The notes beneath the pieces are model-generated. The model searched no databases. It saw only the letters and a list, made by a program, of their open reading frames with translations, and was not told where the DNA came from. Below, one piece after another: positions 32,379 through 44,304 of a stretch of DNA of 47,839 nucleotides. The stretch is from an uncultured Selenomonadales bacterium (GTDB lineage Bacteria > Bacillota > Negativicutes > Selenomonadales > Selenomonadaceae): NCBI GenBank assembly GCA_947307055.1, contig CAMZHX010000018.1, positions 1 through 47,839 on the forward strand, given 5' to 3'. Within the stretch, counting starts at the first letter, position 1. Every line of letters begins with the position of its first letter. The position numbers and the translations under genes are program-made.

Positions 32379-33206
32379 TCACGGAATAAAAATCAAATCG
32401 GCAACTTCGGGGTTACCGTCGGCAATATCCTGTTTGAATCGGTTAATCGGCGCGAAAATCGGCGAACCTTTCAAGCGTAGTTTGAATCGCAAAAGCGTAT
32501 TGGAATTGGAGCCGACAACCGGAATCCTTGTCAGGATAAAATTATTGTCATCGTCTTTGGCAAGCCCGTAATCCTCAATGAACCCTGCGCGGAAATTACA
32601 TTCCTTGCAAGTATCTTCGACCGCGACGCTGTATTTGCCATCGGGGTAGGCGATAAATTTGACGGGCTTATTCAAAGCCCACTCAATCGCTTGCTTTGAG
32701 CCGTAAATTTCATTCCAGAGCTTATCGGGCGCGAGCCGGTTCAAATCTCTGTAAGTTTTGGTATGGCTTTGAAAATCGATAAAGCCGCCGTTCTGCAGAG
32801 CACGTACAACATCCCACGTCAAATAGTCGGGCATCCCGATATGGTCGGTGACAAGAAAGACCGTCGCCCGCAAATTATACTTTTGGAGAATCGGGAAGAC
32901 ATTTTTATAAATATCGTCGTGGCCGTCGTCGAAAGTTATCACGACAGGTTTGGCGGGCAAAGGCTTATCCTTCTCCCAAGCGTCAAGTAAATCGTCGGGC
33001 ATTATGAACGAGTAGCCGTTATCTTTGAGGTATTTAATTTGCGCCTCGAAGTCGGCAAGCTTTAGCGTTTGCGGATTGTCGTCGGTGTCGCTTACTCGGT
33101 GATATATCAAAATTGGTACGCCGTCAGCATCGCGAGCAAAGAGCCAGAAAATAAATCCTGCTGCCGCCAAAATCAATACCAACATCGCGAGCAAAAATTT
33201 TTTCAT
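32379..33206 (-). CDS. Polysaccharide deacetylase, membrane-anchored, altered metal site
   Basis: 275 aa with an N-terminal hydrophobic segment (residues 3-23) and the NodB fold. Metal ligands D93-D94 (TFDDGHDD) and H148 (QSHT) are present, but the second His of the usual HxxxH is tyrosine (Y152), unlike the other deacetylase at 41787, which has SHTLTH. It may bind metal differently or be weakly active. AGGAGG lies before ATG 33206. Its leader of about 155 bases contains an inverted family B repeat. It heads the murQ-mupG operon, so cell-wall work is likely. Confidence 0.85.
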   Translation of the reverse strand: MKKFLLAMLVLILAAAGFIFWLFARDADGVPILIYHRVSDTDDNPQTLKLADFEAQIKYLKDNGYSFIMPDDLLDAWEKDKPLPAKPVVITFDDGHDDIYKNVFPILQKYNLRATVFLVTDHIGMPDYLTWDVVRALQNGGFIDFQSHTKTYRDLNRLAPDKLWNEIYGSKQAIEWALNKPVKFIAYPDGKYSVAVEDTCKECNFRAGFIEDYGLAKDDDNNFILTRIPVVGSNSNTLLRFKLRLKGSPIFAPINRFKQDIADGNPEVADLIFIP

Positions 33207-33223
33207 AAACCCTCCTCAAAATA

Positions 33224-33316
33224 CAATGCGTAATTCGTAATGCGTAATGCGTAATGAAAAGAAAATTACCAAAATCTAATTACGCATTAGGCATTGCGCA
33301 TTTCTAATTGCTTTTC
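33224..33316. repeat. Family B inverted repeat pair
   Basis: Left arm 33224-33261 has AATGCGT-type units ending in ATGAAAAG; right arm 33276-33316 has the reverse-complement type (ATTACGCATT to GCATTGCGC). It can form a hairpin in the deacetylase leader. Confidence 0.78.
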
Positions 33317-33362
33317 AAATCCTCCGAAAAAATTCAGTGAAATTTCATAGATGATTTTAGCT

Positions 33363-33391
33363 AATATATATCAAGCGGCGGGCAGTGTCAA
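33363..33391 (-). promoter_or_regulatory. Sigma-A promoter of the deacetylase-murQ-mupG operon
   Basis: Perfect TTGACA (33386-33391) and TATATT (33363-33368) on the minus strand, separated by 17 bases. It lies just downstream of the rpsI terminator. Confidence 0.65.
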
Positions 33392-33403
33392 GAAAATTAG
33401 CTT

Positions 33404-33433
33404 AAAAAAAACTCCCGCATAGGCGAGCGGGAG
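33404..33433 (-). terminator. Intrinsic terminator after rpsI
   Basis: Seven-pair stem CTCCCGC/GCGGGAG with an eight-base loop, then eight T residues on the minus strand; 18 bp after the rpsI stop. Confidence 0.92.
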
Positions 33434-33450
33434 CCGAAAATATTTTTGGA

Positions 33451-33843
33451 TTAACGTTTCGAGAATTGTGAAGCTTTGCGCGCTTTTTTGAGACCGTATT
33501 TGCGACGCTCTTTTTCGCGCGGGTCGCGAGTGACGAAGCCGGCTTTTTTGAGCGCGGGGCGAAGGTCAGCGTCGAGTTCCATAAGAGCGCGGGTAATGCC
33601 GTGACGAATCGCGCCTGCTTGACCAGACGTGCCGCCGCCTTTGACGGAAGCAATTACATCGTATTTATCGTTCATTTCGGTCAGGACGAGCGGTTGACGG
33701 ACAATCAGCTCCAAAGTTTTCAAACCGAAATATTCTTCCATAGCGCGATTGTTAATCGTGACTTTGCCGTCGCCCGGAACTAAACGCACGCGAGCAACTG
33801 AACTTTTGCGGCGGCCTGTGCCGTAGTAGCTTACTTGTGCCAT
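33451..33843 (-). CDS. rpsI: 30S ribosomal protein S9
   Basis: 130 aa, complete: [16 protein letters not shown] at the start, [20 protein letters not shown] centrally, [24 protein letters not shown] type C-terminus reaching into the P site of the 30S subunit. It lies 12 bp after rplM in the usual L13-S9 operon and is closed by a strong terminator. Confidence 0.99.
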   Translation of the reverse strand: MAQVSYYGTGRRKSSVARVRLVPGDGKVTINNRAMEEYFGLKTLELIVRQPLVLTEMNDKYDVIASVKGGGTSGQAGAIRHGITRALMELDADLRPALKKAGFVTRDPREKERRKYGLKKARKASQFSKR

Positions 33844-33855
33844 GTTCTCATCTCC

Positions 33856-34296
33856 TTAGCGCGTTTCAATTTTAAGTTCTTCGGGTTTCTGCGCGGCGTG
33901 CGGGTGTTTATCGTCCGCGAAGACGTGCAGTTTTCTGAACAAATCCGCGCCGAGTTTATTTTTCGGCAACATGCCGCGAACAGCATGTTCAATAACGCGT
34001 TCGGGGAATTTTTTCATCCACTCGCCGGCAGTCGCATACTTGCCGCCGCCGAGATAGCCGGTATGGTGGAAGTAAACTTTTTTGCGAAGTTTCTTGCCGG
34101 TGAAGACTGCTTTAGCCGCGTTAATTACGATGACGTAATCGCCGGTGTCGACGTGCGGAGTGTATATCGGTTTATTTTTGCCGCGCAATACTTTGGCGAC
34201 TTCAGCGGCGAGGCGACCGACGGTTTTGCCTTCGGCGTCGACGAGGTACCATTTCTTCTCGACTTCGCCCGCCTTTGCCATGAACGTATCTTTCAT
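33856..34296 (-). CDS. rplM: 50S ribosomal protein L13
   Basis: Start ATG 34296 ([20 protein letters not shown]) follows [47 protein letters not shown] and MLPKNKLG are typical L13. 146 aa. The leader of about 85 bases between promoter and start (including GCCGCCATG-type and CCCCGG pairs) could hold an autoregulatory L13 leader, as reported for Bacillus, but I could not confirm the fold. Confidence 0.99.
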   Translation of the reverse strand: MKDTFMAKAGEVEKKWYLVDAEGKTVGRLAAEVAKVLRGKNKPIYTPHVDTGDYVIVINAAKAVFTGKKLRKKVYFHHTGYLGGGKYATAGEWMKKFPERVIEHAVRGMLPKNKLGADLFRKLHVFADDKHPHAAQKPEELKIETR

Positions 34297-34381
34297 GAAG
34301 ATTCCTCCAAAAATTTTTTTGATTGGTGGGTGCATATGTCCGGGGCTAATGGAAACACAGGCAAGCCGCCATGTAATCGCG

Positions 34382-34410
34382 ATTGTAATAAAAAGTTCTT
34401 GCGCTGTCAA
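34382..34410 (-). promoter_or_regulatory. Sigma-A promoter of rplM-rpsI
   Basis: Perfect TTGACA (34405-34410), 17-base spacer, TACAAT (34382-34387) on the minus strand. Confidence 0.85.
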
Positions 34411-34435
34411 GTTTTTATCAAACAACGTTTCGTGA

Positions 34436-34441
34436 TATAAT
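34436..34441 (+). promoter_or_regulatory. -10 element of the heptose kinase gene
   Basis: Perfect TATAAT 27 bases before ATG 34469; no good -35 hexamer is seen at 17 bases. It is divergent from the rplM promoter, about 26 bases away. Confidence 0.5.
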
Positions 34442-34468
34442 AGCTGAAAAATTTTGGAAGGTGAGTTT

Positions 34469-35449
34469 ATGAACAAAGCGGATTGGCAAAAATTTTTCAA
34501 GACGAAGGTCGGCAAGTGCAAAGTGATGGTTATCGGCGATATAATGATGGATAAATATTATTACGGCGACGTGAAGAAATTTGCGAGCGATGCACCCGTT
34601 CCCGTCGCTAAAATCGTTAAGCGCAAAACGTCCTTGGGCGCGGCGGCTAATATCGCGAACAACTTGGCAACGCTCGGCTGCAAAACGTCAATAGCAGGCT
34701 TCGTCGGCGATGACCATAATTTCGAGACGCTGTCTATGCAACTGTACGAGAGCGGCATTGACCAAGAGGGCTTAATCGCGACGGAATGGCCGACCACAAC
34801 TAAAGTTAGAATTATGAGCGGGCATGTTCAAATGTTCCGCATGGATTTTGAGGACTTGGCACCGCGCACCGATGAACAATTCGAGGCGTTAAAAAGTTTC
34901 GTCAAGCGGCGACTAAATGATAGCCTCGACGCGATAGTTTTGGCAGATTATGAAAAGGGCGTCTGCACAGAAAGATTTTGCGCCTCGGTGATTCGAGCCG
35001 CTCATAATCACGGCGTGCCGGTCGTCGTTATGCCCTACGGTCAGCAGTGGATTAAATACGCGCAAGCCGATTACATTACGCCCAACGTCGCGAAGATAAA
35101 CAAAATTTTGCTAAGCCCTATCCCGACTGATGACGATGACGCCGCCGAACGCGCAGGCCGTTATATCATGCGCAAGTTCAGGATAAAAAATGTTTTGGCG
35201 ACGCGCTCTGAATCGGGTATGACACTCGTAACCCCTAGCGAAGCTTTTCACCTGCCAACACGTGCGCAAGAAGTTTTCGACGTTGCCGGTACTGCCGATA
35301 CGGTCGCAGCAGTTTTCGCTATGGCTTTGGCGGGCGGTCTCAAGCCCGTTGACGGCGCGTATATCGCTAACGTCGCGGCGGGCATTGTCCTTAGAAAGTC
35401 GGGAACTTACGCTATAACTCGCGAAGATATGCTCAACGCCCTAAAATAA
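34469..35449 (+). CDS. PfkB-family D-glycero-beta-manno-heptose-7-phosphate kinase-like protein (HldE N-terminal type)
   Basis: 327 aa. Start ATG 34469 follows GGAAGGTGAG. It aligns with the kinase half of Hld[38 protein letters not shown], and ITPNVAKIN. In the ATP-site signature the usual GAGD reads GTAD ([14 protein letters not shown]); the catalytic Asp remains but the glycine of the anion hole is changed. There is no cytidylyltransferase half. If active it would start ADP-heptose synthesis for lipopolysaccharide, supporting a diderm host; sugar specificity is inferred. Confidence 0.8.
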   Translation: MNKADWQKFFKTKVGKCKVMVIGDIMMDKYYYGDVKKFASDAPVPVAKIVKRKTSLGAAANIANNLATLGCKTSIAGFVGDDHNFETLSMQLYESGIDQEGLIATEWPTTTKVRIMSGHVQMFRMDFEDLAPRTDEQFEALKSFVKRRLNDSLDAIVLADYEKGVCTERFCASVIRAAHNHGVPVVVMPYGQQWIKYAQADYITPNVAKINKILLSPIPTDDDDAAERAGRYIMRKFRIKNVLATRSESGMTLVTPSEAFHLPTRAQEVFDVAGTADTVAAVFAMALAGGLKPVDGAYIANVAAGIVLRKSGTYAITREDMLNALK

Positions 35450-35454
35450 GGTAT

Positions 35455-35483
35455 TTGACAGCAAAGCGCATTTACTATAAAAT
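35455..35483 (+). promoter_or_regulatory. Sigma-A promoter of the small unknown gene
   Basis: Perfect TTGACA (35455-35460), 17-base spacer, TAAAAT (35478-35483), 26 bases before ATG 35510. Confidence 0.75.
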
Positions 35484-35509
35484 AATTCAAAATTACTGGG
35501 GGGAAGTTT

Positions 35510-35812
35510 ATGGACGCCAATTTGAAAATTGTTTTAGATGACTACTTCGAGGGAGCCGCCAGACTTCAGCCGAATGTTTTCGTGCACGTGCGCGACAACC
35601 ACGAAGTGCCGCCGCTGATTACCGCATTTTTCAGCGAGACCGAGCAGAATACACTTATCATGAACGACAGCCAAGAAATTTACGAGGGCGATATTTTGGT
35701 TTATCCGAGGACGCGCCAATTCTGTTACGTCGATGACATTCGCCACATCACCGGCAAAGGCATTTACGTCGTTCATTACCACACGAAATATCAGCATAAC
35801 GCCGAAGATTAA
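35510..35812 (+). CDS. Small hypothetical protein (100 aa)
   Basis: I do not recognise it. It is well supported: strong promoter, GGGGGG ribosome site, and a terminator just after the stop, so it is a discrete monocistronic gene. The protein is acidic and soluble, without signal peptide or membrane segment, with a beta-rich pattern (ITAFFSETEQNTLIMND, EGDILVYPRTRQFCYVDD) and a C-terminal aromatic run (IYVVHYHTKY). One cysteine. It may be a small regulatory or cofactor-binding protein; nothing in context tells its role. Confidence 0.75.
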   Translation: MDANLKIVLDDYFEGAARLQPNVFVHVRDNHEVPPLITAFFSETEQNTLIMNDSQEIYEGDILVYPRTRQFCYVDDIRHITGKGIYVVHYHTKYQHNAED

Positions 35813-35830
35813 ATCACCTCATAAATTCAA

Positions 35831-35864
35831 AACTCCCGCAAGACTTTCCTGCGGGAGCTTTTTT
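35831..35864. terminator. Bidirectional intrinsic terminator
   Basis: Eight-pair stem CTCCCGCA/TGCGGGAG with a nine-base loop, followed by six T residues on the plus strand and by TTTTG on the minus strand. It serves the small unknown gene and gyrB. Confidence 0.9.
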
Positions 35865-35865
35865 G

Positions 35866-39293
<3,428 letters not shown>

Positions 39294-39311
39294 AAAATCT
39301 CACCCTATTTG

Positions 39312-39340
39312 ATTTTAGCATAAGTAAATTCTATTGGCAA
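39312..39340 (-). promoter_or_regulatory. Sigma-A promoter of agcS-gyrB
   Basis: TTGCCA (39335-39340), 17-base spacer, TAAAAT (39312-39317) on the minus strand. Its -35 overlaps that of the divergent promoter. Confidence 0.7.
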
Positions 39341-39361
39341 TACGAAATTAAATGATAAAAT
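39334..39361 (+). promoter_or_regulatory. Sigma-A promoter of the phosphopantetheinyl transferase gene
   Basis: TTGGCA (39334-39339), 16-base spacer, TAAAAT (39356-39361). It shares its -35 bases with the divergent agcS promoter, so the two cannot both be occupied. Confidence 0.65.
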
Positions 39362-39409
39362 ACCTAGCGGGGGCAATCGGCGCGAATTTTTTATTGGGGG
39401 CGAAAGTAA

Positions 39410-40090
39410 TTGAATGAGGTAAAAGTATATGCGTTAAGTCTAGCGGGGGAGCTACAAGGTTCGGTCTTGCCCTATCTGCGGCATTTAAGTATGGAGCGGC
39501 AAAGGGTAATACAGAGCTATCGGTTTGAAGCGGATAAGAATAGGAGCGTCTGGGCGCAACTTCTAGCTCACTATCAGCTAAGCAAGCTAATGTCAGTCGG
39601 CTGGTCAGAAATAAGGATAGAAAGGACAGCGCAAGGCAAACCATATGTACGCGGTCGAGAATGGAAAATTAGTTTATCGCATAGCGGTGACTGGGTAGTT
39701 TGTAGCATAGGGGAAACAGAAAACGGCGTGGACGTGGAAATAGAAACAGAGGATTATGAAGATATATCAAAGTATTGCTTCACGACCAAAGAAATAAAAG
39801 AGATAAAGGAGCGCGGCGAAAGAGCCTTTTTGGAATATTGGACGATAAAAGAAAGTTATGTGAAATACTGCGGCGGGGGAATAGAGATAAAGGAGATAGA
39901 CGGCGCGGCGATATTGGAAGGAAGAAGTTCAATAGCGGGCAGGAATTTTTTATTGCCGGATTCAGCGGTGATAGGAGTATGTACAAAGCGCGACTACTTG
40001 CCCGCCAAGGTCGAGTTCGTATCTAGCGCACAGATAAAGGAATTTTTATCGCACCAAGGTTCGCCGCTCATGAAGTCGCCGTCCGAGTAG
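39410..40090 (+). CDS. 4'-phosphopantetheinyl transferase, Sfp type
   Basis: Transfers phosphopantetheine from CoA to carrier proteins. Family motifs: GKPYVRG, ISLSHSGDWVVCSI, NGVDVEIE (metal-binding Asp and Glu) and FLEYWTIKESYVKYCGGG. 226 aa, start TTG 39410 after GGGGGC. The last 97 bp overlap, in antisense, the end of the convergent radical SAM gene, an unusually long coding overlap. No polyketide or peptide synthetase lies nearby, so the partner carrier protein is unknown. Confidence 0.9.
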   Translation: MNEVKVYALSLAGELQGSVLPYLRHLSMERQRVIQSYRFEADKNRSVWAQLLAHYQLSKLMSVGWSEIRIERTAQGKPYVRGREWKISLSHSGDWVVCSIGETENGVDVEIETEDYEDISKYCFTTKEIKEIKERGERAFLEYWTIKESYVKYCGGGIEIKEIDGAAILEGRSSIAGRNFLLPDSAVIGVCTKRDYLPAKVEFVSSAQIKEFLSHQGSPLMKSPSE

Positions 40091-41019
40091 CAAGCGGCGC
40101 GAGCGCGACAGCCACCGCAAATTTTTTTGTATTGGCAAGAGCCGCAGTTGCCGCTGTAGTCGAGAGTACGTAGAGTCTTGAAAGTATCATTAGAGTGCCA
40201 AATTTCATCGAAGGGAGTTTTGCGCACGTCGCCAAGAGCCATGTTTAGATAAGCGCAAGGTTGAACTATTCCGCGTGGGCTGATGATGCAGTAGCTTAGC
40301 CCCGCCAAACAGCCGCGTTTAAAGCGAGTTTTAATGCCAAGTTGCGCGGCGATTCTTAAAAATTGCGGGGCGCAGGTCGGCTTGAGTTCGATTGAAACTT
40401 CTTGTTGCTTTTGCATTATCCGCGTCAAAACATTTTCGTAGCCCTTAGCGCGCAGTGATTCTTCCTCAATAGAGGCGGCGCGTCCGGTCGGCACCAAGAA
40501 GAAGAAATGATGAGCTTTCGCGCCAATTTCAACGGCAAAATCAGTTATAGCTTCCAATTCGTGCTGATTCCAATCCATTACGGTGGTGTGAATTTGAAAA
40601 GGCAAACCGGCCGCCAAACAATTTTTCATGCCGTTTACTGCGCCTTGCCAAGCACCCTCGAAAGAGCGGAATTTATCATGCTTAGCGGCGTCGAGTGAAT
40701 CTAAGGAAATGCCCATAGCTTTAGCCCCGGCCGCTTTTAAAGCTTTAGCCATATGCATCGAGATAAGCGTGCCATTTGTGCCGAAAACCACAATTAAATT
40801 CAAGCGCGTGGCGTAGTCAACCAAATCCAAAATATCCGGGCGCATTAAAGGTTCGCCGCCAGAAAATATCATTATTTTGAAACCGGCGCGAGCTATTTGA
40901 TTCAAAAGTACCTTAGCCTCGGCAGTCGAAAGTTCTTCTTTAGCTTTGCAACCCGCGTCACGATAGCAGTGCGCACAATACATATTGCAAGCGTTAGTTG
41001 TGTTCCATGACACTATCAA
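39994..41019 (-). CDS. Radical SAM/SPASM protein, NirJ2-like
   Basis: 341 aa. The radical SAM cluster is CNMYCAHC (CxxxCxxC), with SGGEP and TNGT following, and a SPASM region CGSCQYKKICGGCRARA near the C-terminus. The opening IVSWNTTNACNMYCAHCYRDAG resembles NirJ2 and related proteins of haem d1 or alternative haem pathways in Firmicutes. Start is TTG 41019, nine bases after AGGAG. No companion nirJ1 or haem genes are in the window, so the substrate is uncertain. Confidence 0.83.
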   Translation of the reverse strand: MIVSWNTTNACNMYCAHCYRDAGCKAKEELSTAEAKVLLNQIARAGFKIMIFSGGEPLMRPDILDLVDYATRLNLIVVFGTNGTLISMHMAKALKAAGAKAMGISLDSLDAAKHDKFRSFEGAWQGAVNGMKNCLAAGLPFQIHTTVMDWNQHELEAITDFAVEIGAKAHHFFFLVPTGRAASIEEESLRAKGYENVLTRIMQKQQEVSIELKPTCAPQFLRIAAQLGIKTRFKRGCLAGLSYCIISPRGIVQPCAYLNMALGDVRKTPFDEIWHSNDTFKTLRTLDYSGNCGSCQYKKICGGCRARAACYSDGDFMSGEPWCDKNSFICALDTNSTLAGK

Positions 41020-41036
41020 ATTAAATCACTCCTAAC

Positions 41037-41065
41037 TTGATTTATGAAGCGGAATTGGATAAAAT
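41037..41065 (+). promoter_or_regulatory. Sigma-A promoter of hisIE
   Basis: TTGATT (41037-41042), 17-base spacer, TAAAAT (41060-41065), 21 bases before ATG 41087. Confidence 0.65.
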
Positions 41066-41086
41066 ATCATTAAAGGGGGAATATCC

Positions 41087-41785
41087 ATGGAAATAGACAT
41101 CAGCAAAGTAAAATTCAATAAACACGGCTTAGTACCCGCGATTGTGCAGGAAGAAAGCGGGCAAGTGCTCATGCTCGCCTACATGAACAAAGAATCGCTC
41201 CAAAAGACGATTGAAACCGGTTACACTTGGTTTTATAGCCGCACCCGCCAAAAACTTTGGCAAAAAGGCGAGCAAAGCGGCAACGTTCAGCAAGTCAAAG
41301 CCCTCTATTACGATTGCGACGGCGACGCGCTTTTAATTAAAGTTCATCAAACGGGCGTAGCGTGTCATACCGGAACCTATTCCTGTTTCAGCGGGCGCAG
41401 GCTTGACGAAAATAAAAATTTGCCCGCCGTAATCGACCAACCACCCGAAGATTTATCGCTTGTCCTGTACGAACTCTATTCGGTTATCAAAGACCGCCAA
41501 CGCCACCCCGTCGAGGGCTCCTACACCAACTACCTTTTCAATATGGGGCACGACAAGATTTTAAAAAAAGTCGGCGAAGAGGCCGTTGAAACTATAATAG
41601 CGTCGAAAAATAACAATGTCGAGCAAATAGTCTACGAAATGGGCGATTTATGGTATCACTGCCTAGTATTGTTAGCGTGGCACGGCATTAAACCCGAAGA
41701 CCTTTTTGCAGAATTGGTTAATCGTCGTAAGGGCGGAGCTTATCACAAGTTCACCGGCAAAACCGGCGAGCGTCCCGCAGATTGA
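41087..41785 (+). CDS. hisIE: Bifunctional phosphoribosyl-AMP cyclohydrolase / phosphoribosyl-ATP pyrophosphatase
   Basis: Steps two and three of histidine synthesis. The N-terminal HisI half has [26 protein letters not shown] and the CHTGTYSCF zinc site. The C-terminal HisE half, from about residue 125, has [18 protein letters not shown] and [15 protein letters not shown]. 232 aa, complete. AGGGGGAA precedes ATG 41087. It stands apart from other his genes and is followed after 1 bp by a deacetylase, so the two are co-transcribed. Confidence 0.96.
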   Translation: MEIDISKVKFNKHGLVPAIVQEESGQVLMLAYMNKESLQKTIETGYTWFYSRTRQKLWQKGEQSGNVQQVKALYYDCDGDALLIKVHQTGVACHTGTYSCFSGRRLDENKNLPAVIDQPPEDLSLVLYELYSVIKDRQRHPVEGSYTNYLFNMGHDKILKKVGEEAVETIIASKNNNVEQIVYEMGDLWYHCLVLLAWHGIKPEDLFAELVNRRKGGAYHKFTGKTGERPAD

Positions 41786-41786
41786 C

Positions 41787-42578
41787 ATGAAAAAATTTTT
41801 TCTGATTGCGCTGATTGTTATGGGGCTGGGCTTTTACCACTCGCGAGCCCAAAATCTCAACGAAATAACCGAAATTGCCGACGGCTCCAAGATTCTCGTG
41901 CTGAATTATCACCAAGTCGACAATAAGAATACGTCGCTGTCGATAAACATCAGCGATTTCGAGGCGCAGATGAAATTTTTAGCGGATAGTGGTTGCGTCA
42001 CGATAACGCCCGATGAACTTTACGCGGGCTTGAATGGAGAAATCGAATTGCCGCCTAAACCTGTCCTGATAACTTTCGACGACGGCTACATTGATAATTA
42101 TAAGAATGCGTTCCCGATTTTGAAGAAGTACAATTTGCGCGCGACGATTTTTATCATTCCTGCGTTCACGAGCGTTTATCCCAACTACATGACGTGGGAG
42201 CAACTCAAAGAATTGGAAGCAAACGGCATAACGATTGAATCGCACACTTTGACGCACCCTAAGCTTGAGGAATTGCCCGACGATGAGATTCGCAACGAGC
42301 TTTTGAACTCGAAAACTTTGCTTGAAGAACAGCTCGGTCACCCGATTGAATTTTTAGCCTATCCGACCGGCACATACAATTTGCATATAGCGGGCATTGC
42401 GCAGGATTTGGGTTACAAGGGCGCGTTCACGATAAAATACGGCGTCGTCGATAAGGGGAGCAATTTTTTTGCCTTAGAGCGCGTTCCGATTTTCCACACG
42501 CCAACCACTATGAAGGATTTTTACGAGCGAATTGCTTGGCGGCAGAGCTTTGAAGAATTTGGCTGGATCAAGAAGTGA
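41787..42578 (+). CDS. Secreted or membrane-anchored polysaccharide deacetylase
   Basis: Start ATG 41787 (MKKFFLIALIVMGLGF) is chosen because it gives a signal peptide, although no good ribosome site precedes it; coupling to hisIE is likely. 263 aa. The NodB fold has complete ligands: D98-D99 (TFDDGY), H153 and H157 (ESHTLTH). It probably removes acetyl groups from a cell-wall or surface polysaccharide. Similar to the gene at 32379, which lacks the second His. Confidence 0.88.
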   Translation: MKKFFLIALIVMGLGFYHSRAQNLNEITEIADGSKILVLNYHQVDNKNTSLSINISDFEAQMKFLADSGCVTITPDELYAGLNGEIELPPKPVLITFDDGYIDNYKNAFPILKKYNLRATIFIIPAFTSVYPNYMTWEQLKELEANGITIESHTLTHPKLEELPDDEIRNELLNSKTLLEEQLGHPIEFLAYPTGTYNLHIAGIAQDLGYKGAFTIKYGVVDKGSNFFALERVPIFHTPTTMKDFYERIAWRQSFEEFGWIKK

Positions 42579-42579
42579 A

Positions 42580-44304
42580 TTAATCGGGCGGCAAGATACC
42601 CGCCATGCGCAAAAGATATTTCGCGTTTGTGGTATGCGTCCTGCCTTTGCGCAACTTGAAATCAAATTTAATCTCGTCGTTCTCGTAATATTCCTCGAAG
42701 TGCGCGTTGGAAATTTTCGTATTCTCGGAAACCATATCGCAAAGTTGGAAATCGTGCGTCGTGACAAGCGTAATGCTCCTGTCGTTAGTCAGGCGGCGAA
42801 TCGCTTCCTTCGCCCCGACGACGCGGTCGTTGACATTCGTGCCCTTGAAAATCTCGTCGATGCAAGCGAGCATCGGCAATTTTTTTTCGGTGTATTCAAT
42901 CATGGATTTAATCCGCAAAAGTTCGGCGTAGAAGGTCGAGACGCCCTGACTTAAATCGTCGTTGACCCGAATCGAAGTCAGCACAGATAGCCGACTGACC
43001 GCAAAACTTTTCGCGCAAACCGGTGCCCCCGAATACGCAACCATAACGGCGGCGGCAAGTGTCCTAATCCACGTCGTTTTTCCGGACATGTTCGCGCCCG
43101 TGATTATCGTCGTGCCAGCCCTTAACTCAACGTCATTCGGCACGCCCTTATTATCGGCGACCAGTAAACTCGTTAATCCCTCAACTTTCAAATGCGGCTC
43201 CTCTTCCTCGTAAAACGTCGGGAAACAATAAGTCGTGCGCGTCTGCCCGATTGACGCCAGCGATATTAAAACTTCCACTTCCGCGAAGGCGTCTAGCCAT
43301 GTGCGCAAATGTATTGCCGCGTCGACCCGCCACCTCATGAACGCTATCACTAAAAAGAAATCCGATAAGAATAGCGCGTTGCCCAAAATGAAAAATAGCG
43401 GATTATGCCTTGCGTCTGCCGCGTCGACCAGCAACGCTAATTCCTTTAACTTCTGCGCGGCGGAAACTTCATCGGTTAATATGTCGCGAATTGCCGTCAA
43501 CCTCAACGACATAAAGTTTGTCGTTTCGAGCCGTTCAAATATCGCGTGATAAAGTCGCAATTCTTTTGAAATGATTTTGAGCGGCGCGAGCAATTCATTT
43601 ATGGCGGGCAGCGCGACGATTGAAATTATCAGCGAGAACGTCATAACGAATAGCGGCGCGAGTTCGTCGACTATTCCAAACCACGCCAAAGCGCATGACA
43701 AAATTAAAATCGCCGGCATAACGAAGCGTAGCCAGTAAACTTTTCCGAGCGGCGGCAAATCTTCCTCCACGCTTACGATCAATTCGCTTGTGTCGTGATT
43801 GTCGGGCATGAGCCGCGCATAAGCTTCTAAGTCGAGCGATAATCTTGGACGTTGCAAAAGTTCAGCGACGCCCCGTTGACGATTGCGAACCTCATTGAAG
43901 TCGGGCGGCTCCGGCGAAAACGATTCCGCTAACAAATCCCGACCGCGTTTAGTTCGCGCCGCGCAAATGTATTGGAAAATCGAGCCTTCGCCGAAAATGT
44001 GCAAGTCGACATCTTGCGGGCGATTGTTCTTCAAATAAATGTGCCCGTCATTTGAACGCTTGCGCCACGTGCCCTTTGCCCGCGAAAGATACGAGTTGAC
44101 TACGGCAAGGCGGCTCTTTAAAAATTTTTTCCGGCGTTTCAAAGCGTCGTGATAATTCATCAGCCGAATAAAAATCATCGCCAAAATCGCCGCGATTATG
44201 TAGCAGTAATGCAGATTGAAATCCCAACCGATAGCAAAACTCCCCGCCGCCACAAGAAAAATCATTGAGCGGGCGAACACAACTTTTTTCTCGCGCTTAT
44301 GCAA
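42580..44304 (-). CDS. Membrane-anchored MutS-family ATPase
   Basis: The C-terminal half is a MutS domain V ATPase: Walker A GANMSGKTTW, Walker B MLACIDEIFKGTN, then STFYAELLR and a TTHD switch. The N-terminal half instead has two pairs of hydrophobic segments (ARSMIFLVAAGSFAIGW, YIIAAILAMIFIRL, and FVMPAILILSCALAWFGI, LFVMTFSLIISIVALP), and no mismatch-recognition domain. It belongs to a known group of membrane MutS-like proteins with unclear role. Start is uncertain: TTG 44304 lacks a ribosome site, and the frame stays open about 20 codons upstream to a stop. Ends one base from the convergent deacetylase. Confidence 0.82.
   Translation of the reverse strand: MHKREKKVVFARSMIFLVAAGSFAIGWDFNLHYCYIIAAILAMIFIRLMNYHDALKRRKKFLKSRLAVVNSYLSRAKGTWRKRSNDGHIYLKNNRPQDVDLHIFGEGSIFQYICAARTKRGRDLLAESFSPEPPDFNEVRNRQRGVAELLQRPRLSLDLEAYARLMPDNHDTSELIVSVEEDLPPLGKVYWLRFVMPAILILSCALAWFGIVDELAPLFVMTFSLIISIVALPAINELLAPLKIISKELRLYHAIFERLETTNFMSLRLTAIRDILTDEVSAAQKLKELALLVDAADARHNPLFFILGNALFLSDFFLVIAFMRWRVDAAIHLRTWLDAFAEVEVLISLASIGQTRTTYCFPTFYEEEEPHLKVEGLTSLLVADNKGVPNDVELRAGTTIITGANMSGKTTWIRTLAAAVMVAYSGAPVCAKSFAVSRLSVLTSIRVNDDLSQGVSTFYAELLRIKSMIEYTEKKLPMLACIDEIFKGTNVNDRVVGAKEAIRRLTNDRSITLVTTHDFQLCDMVSENTKISNAHFEEYYENDEIKFDFKLRKGRTHTTNAKYLLRMAGILPPD

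Noticed and set aside
18455..33316. CRISPR array
   Set aside because: The repeats are short tandem units of 7-9 bases without unique spacers of constant length, and there are no cas genes.
34297..34381. Confirmed L13 leader riboregulator
   Set aside because: The leader length is right, but I could not establish the conserved fold by eye; noted only as possible in the rplM entry.
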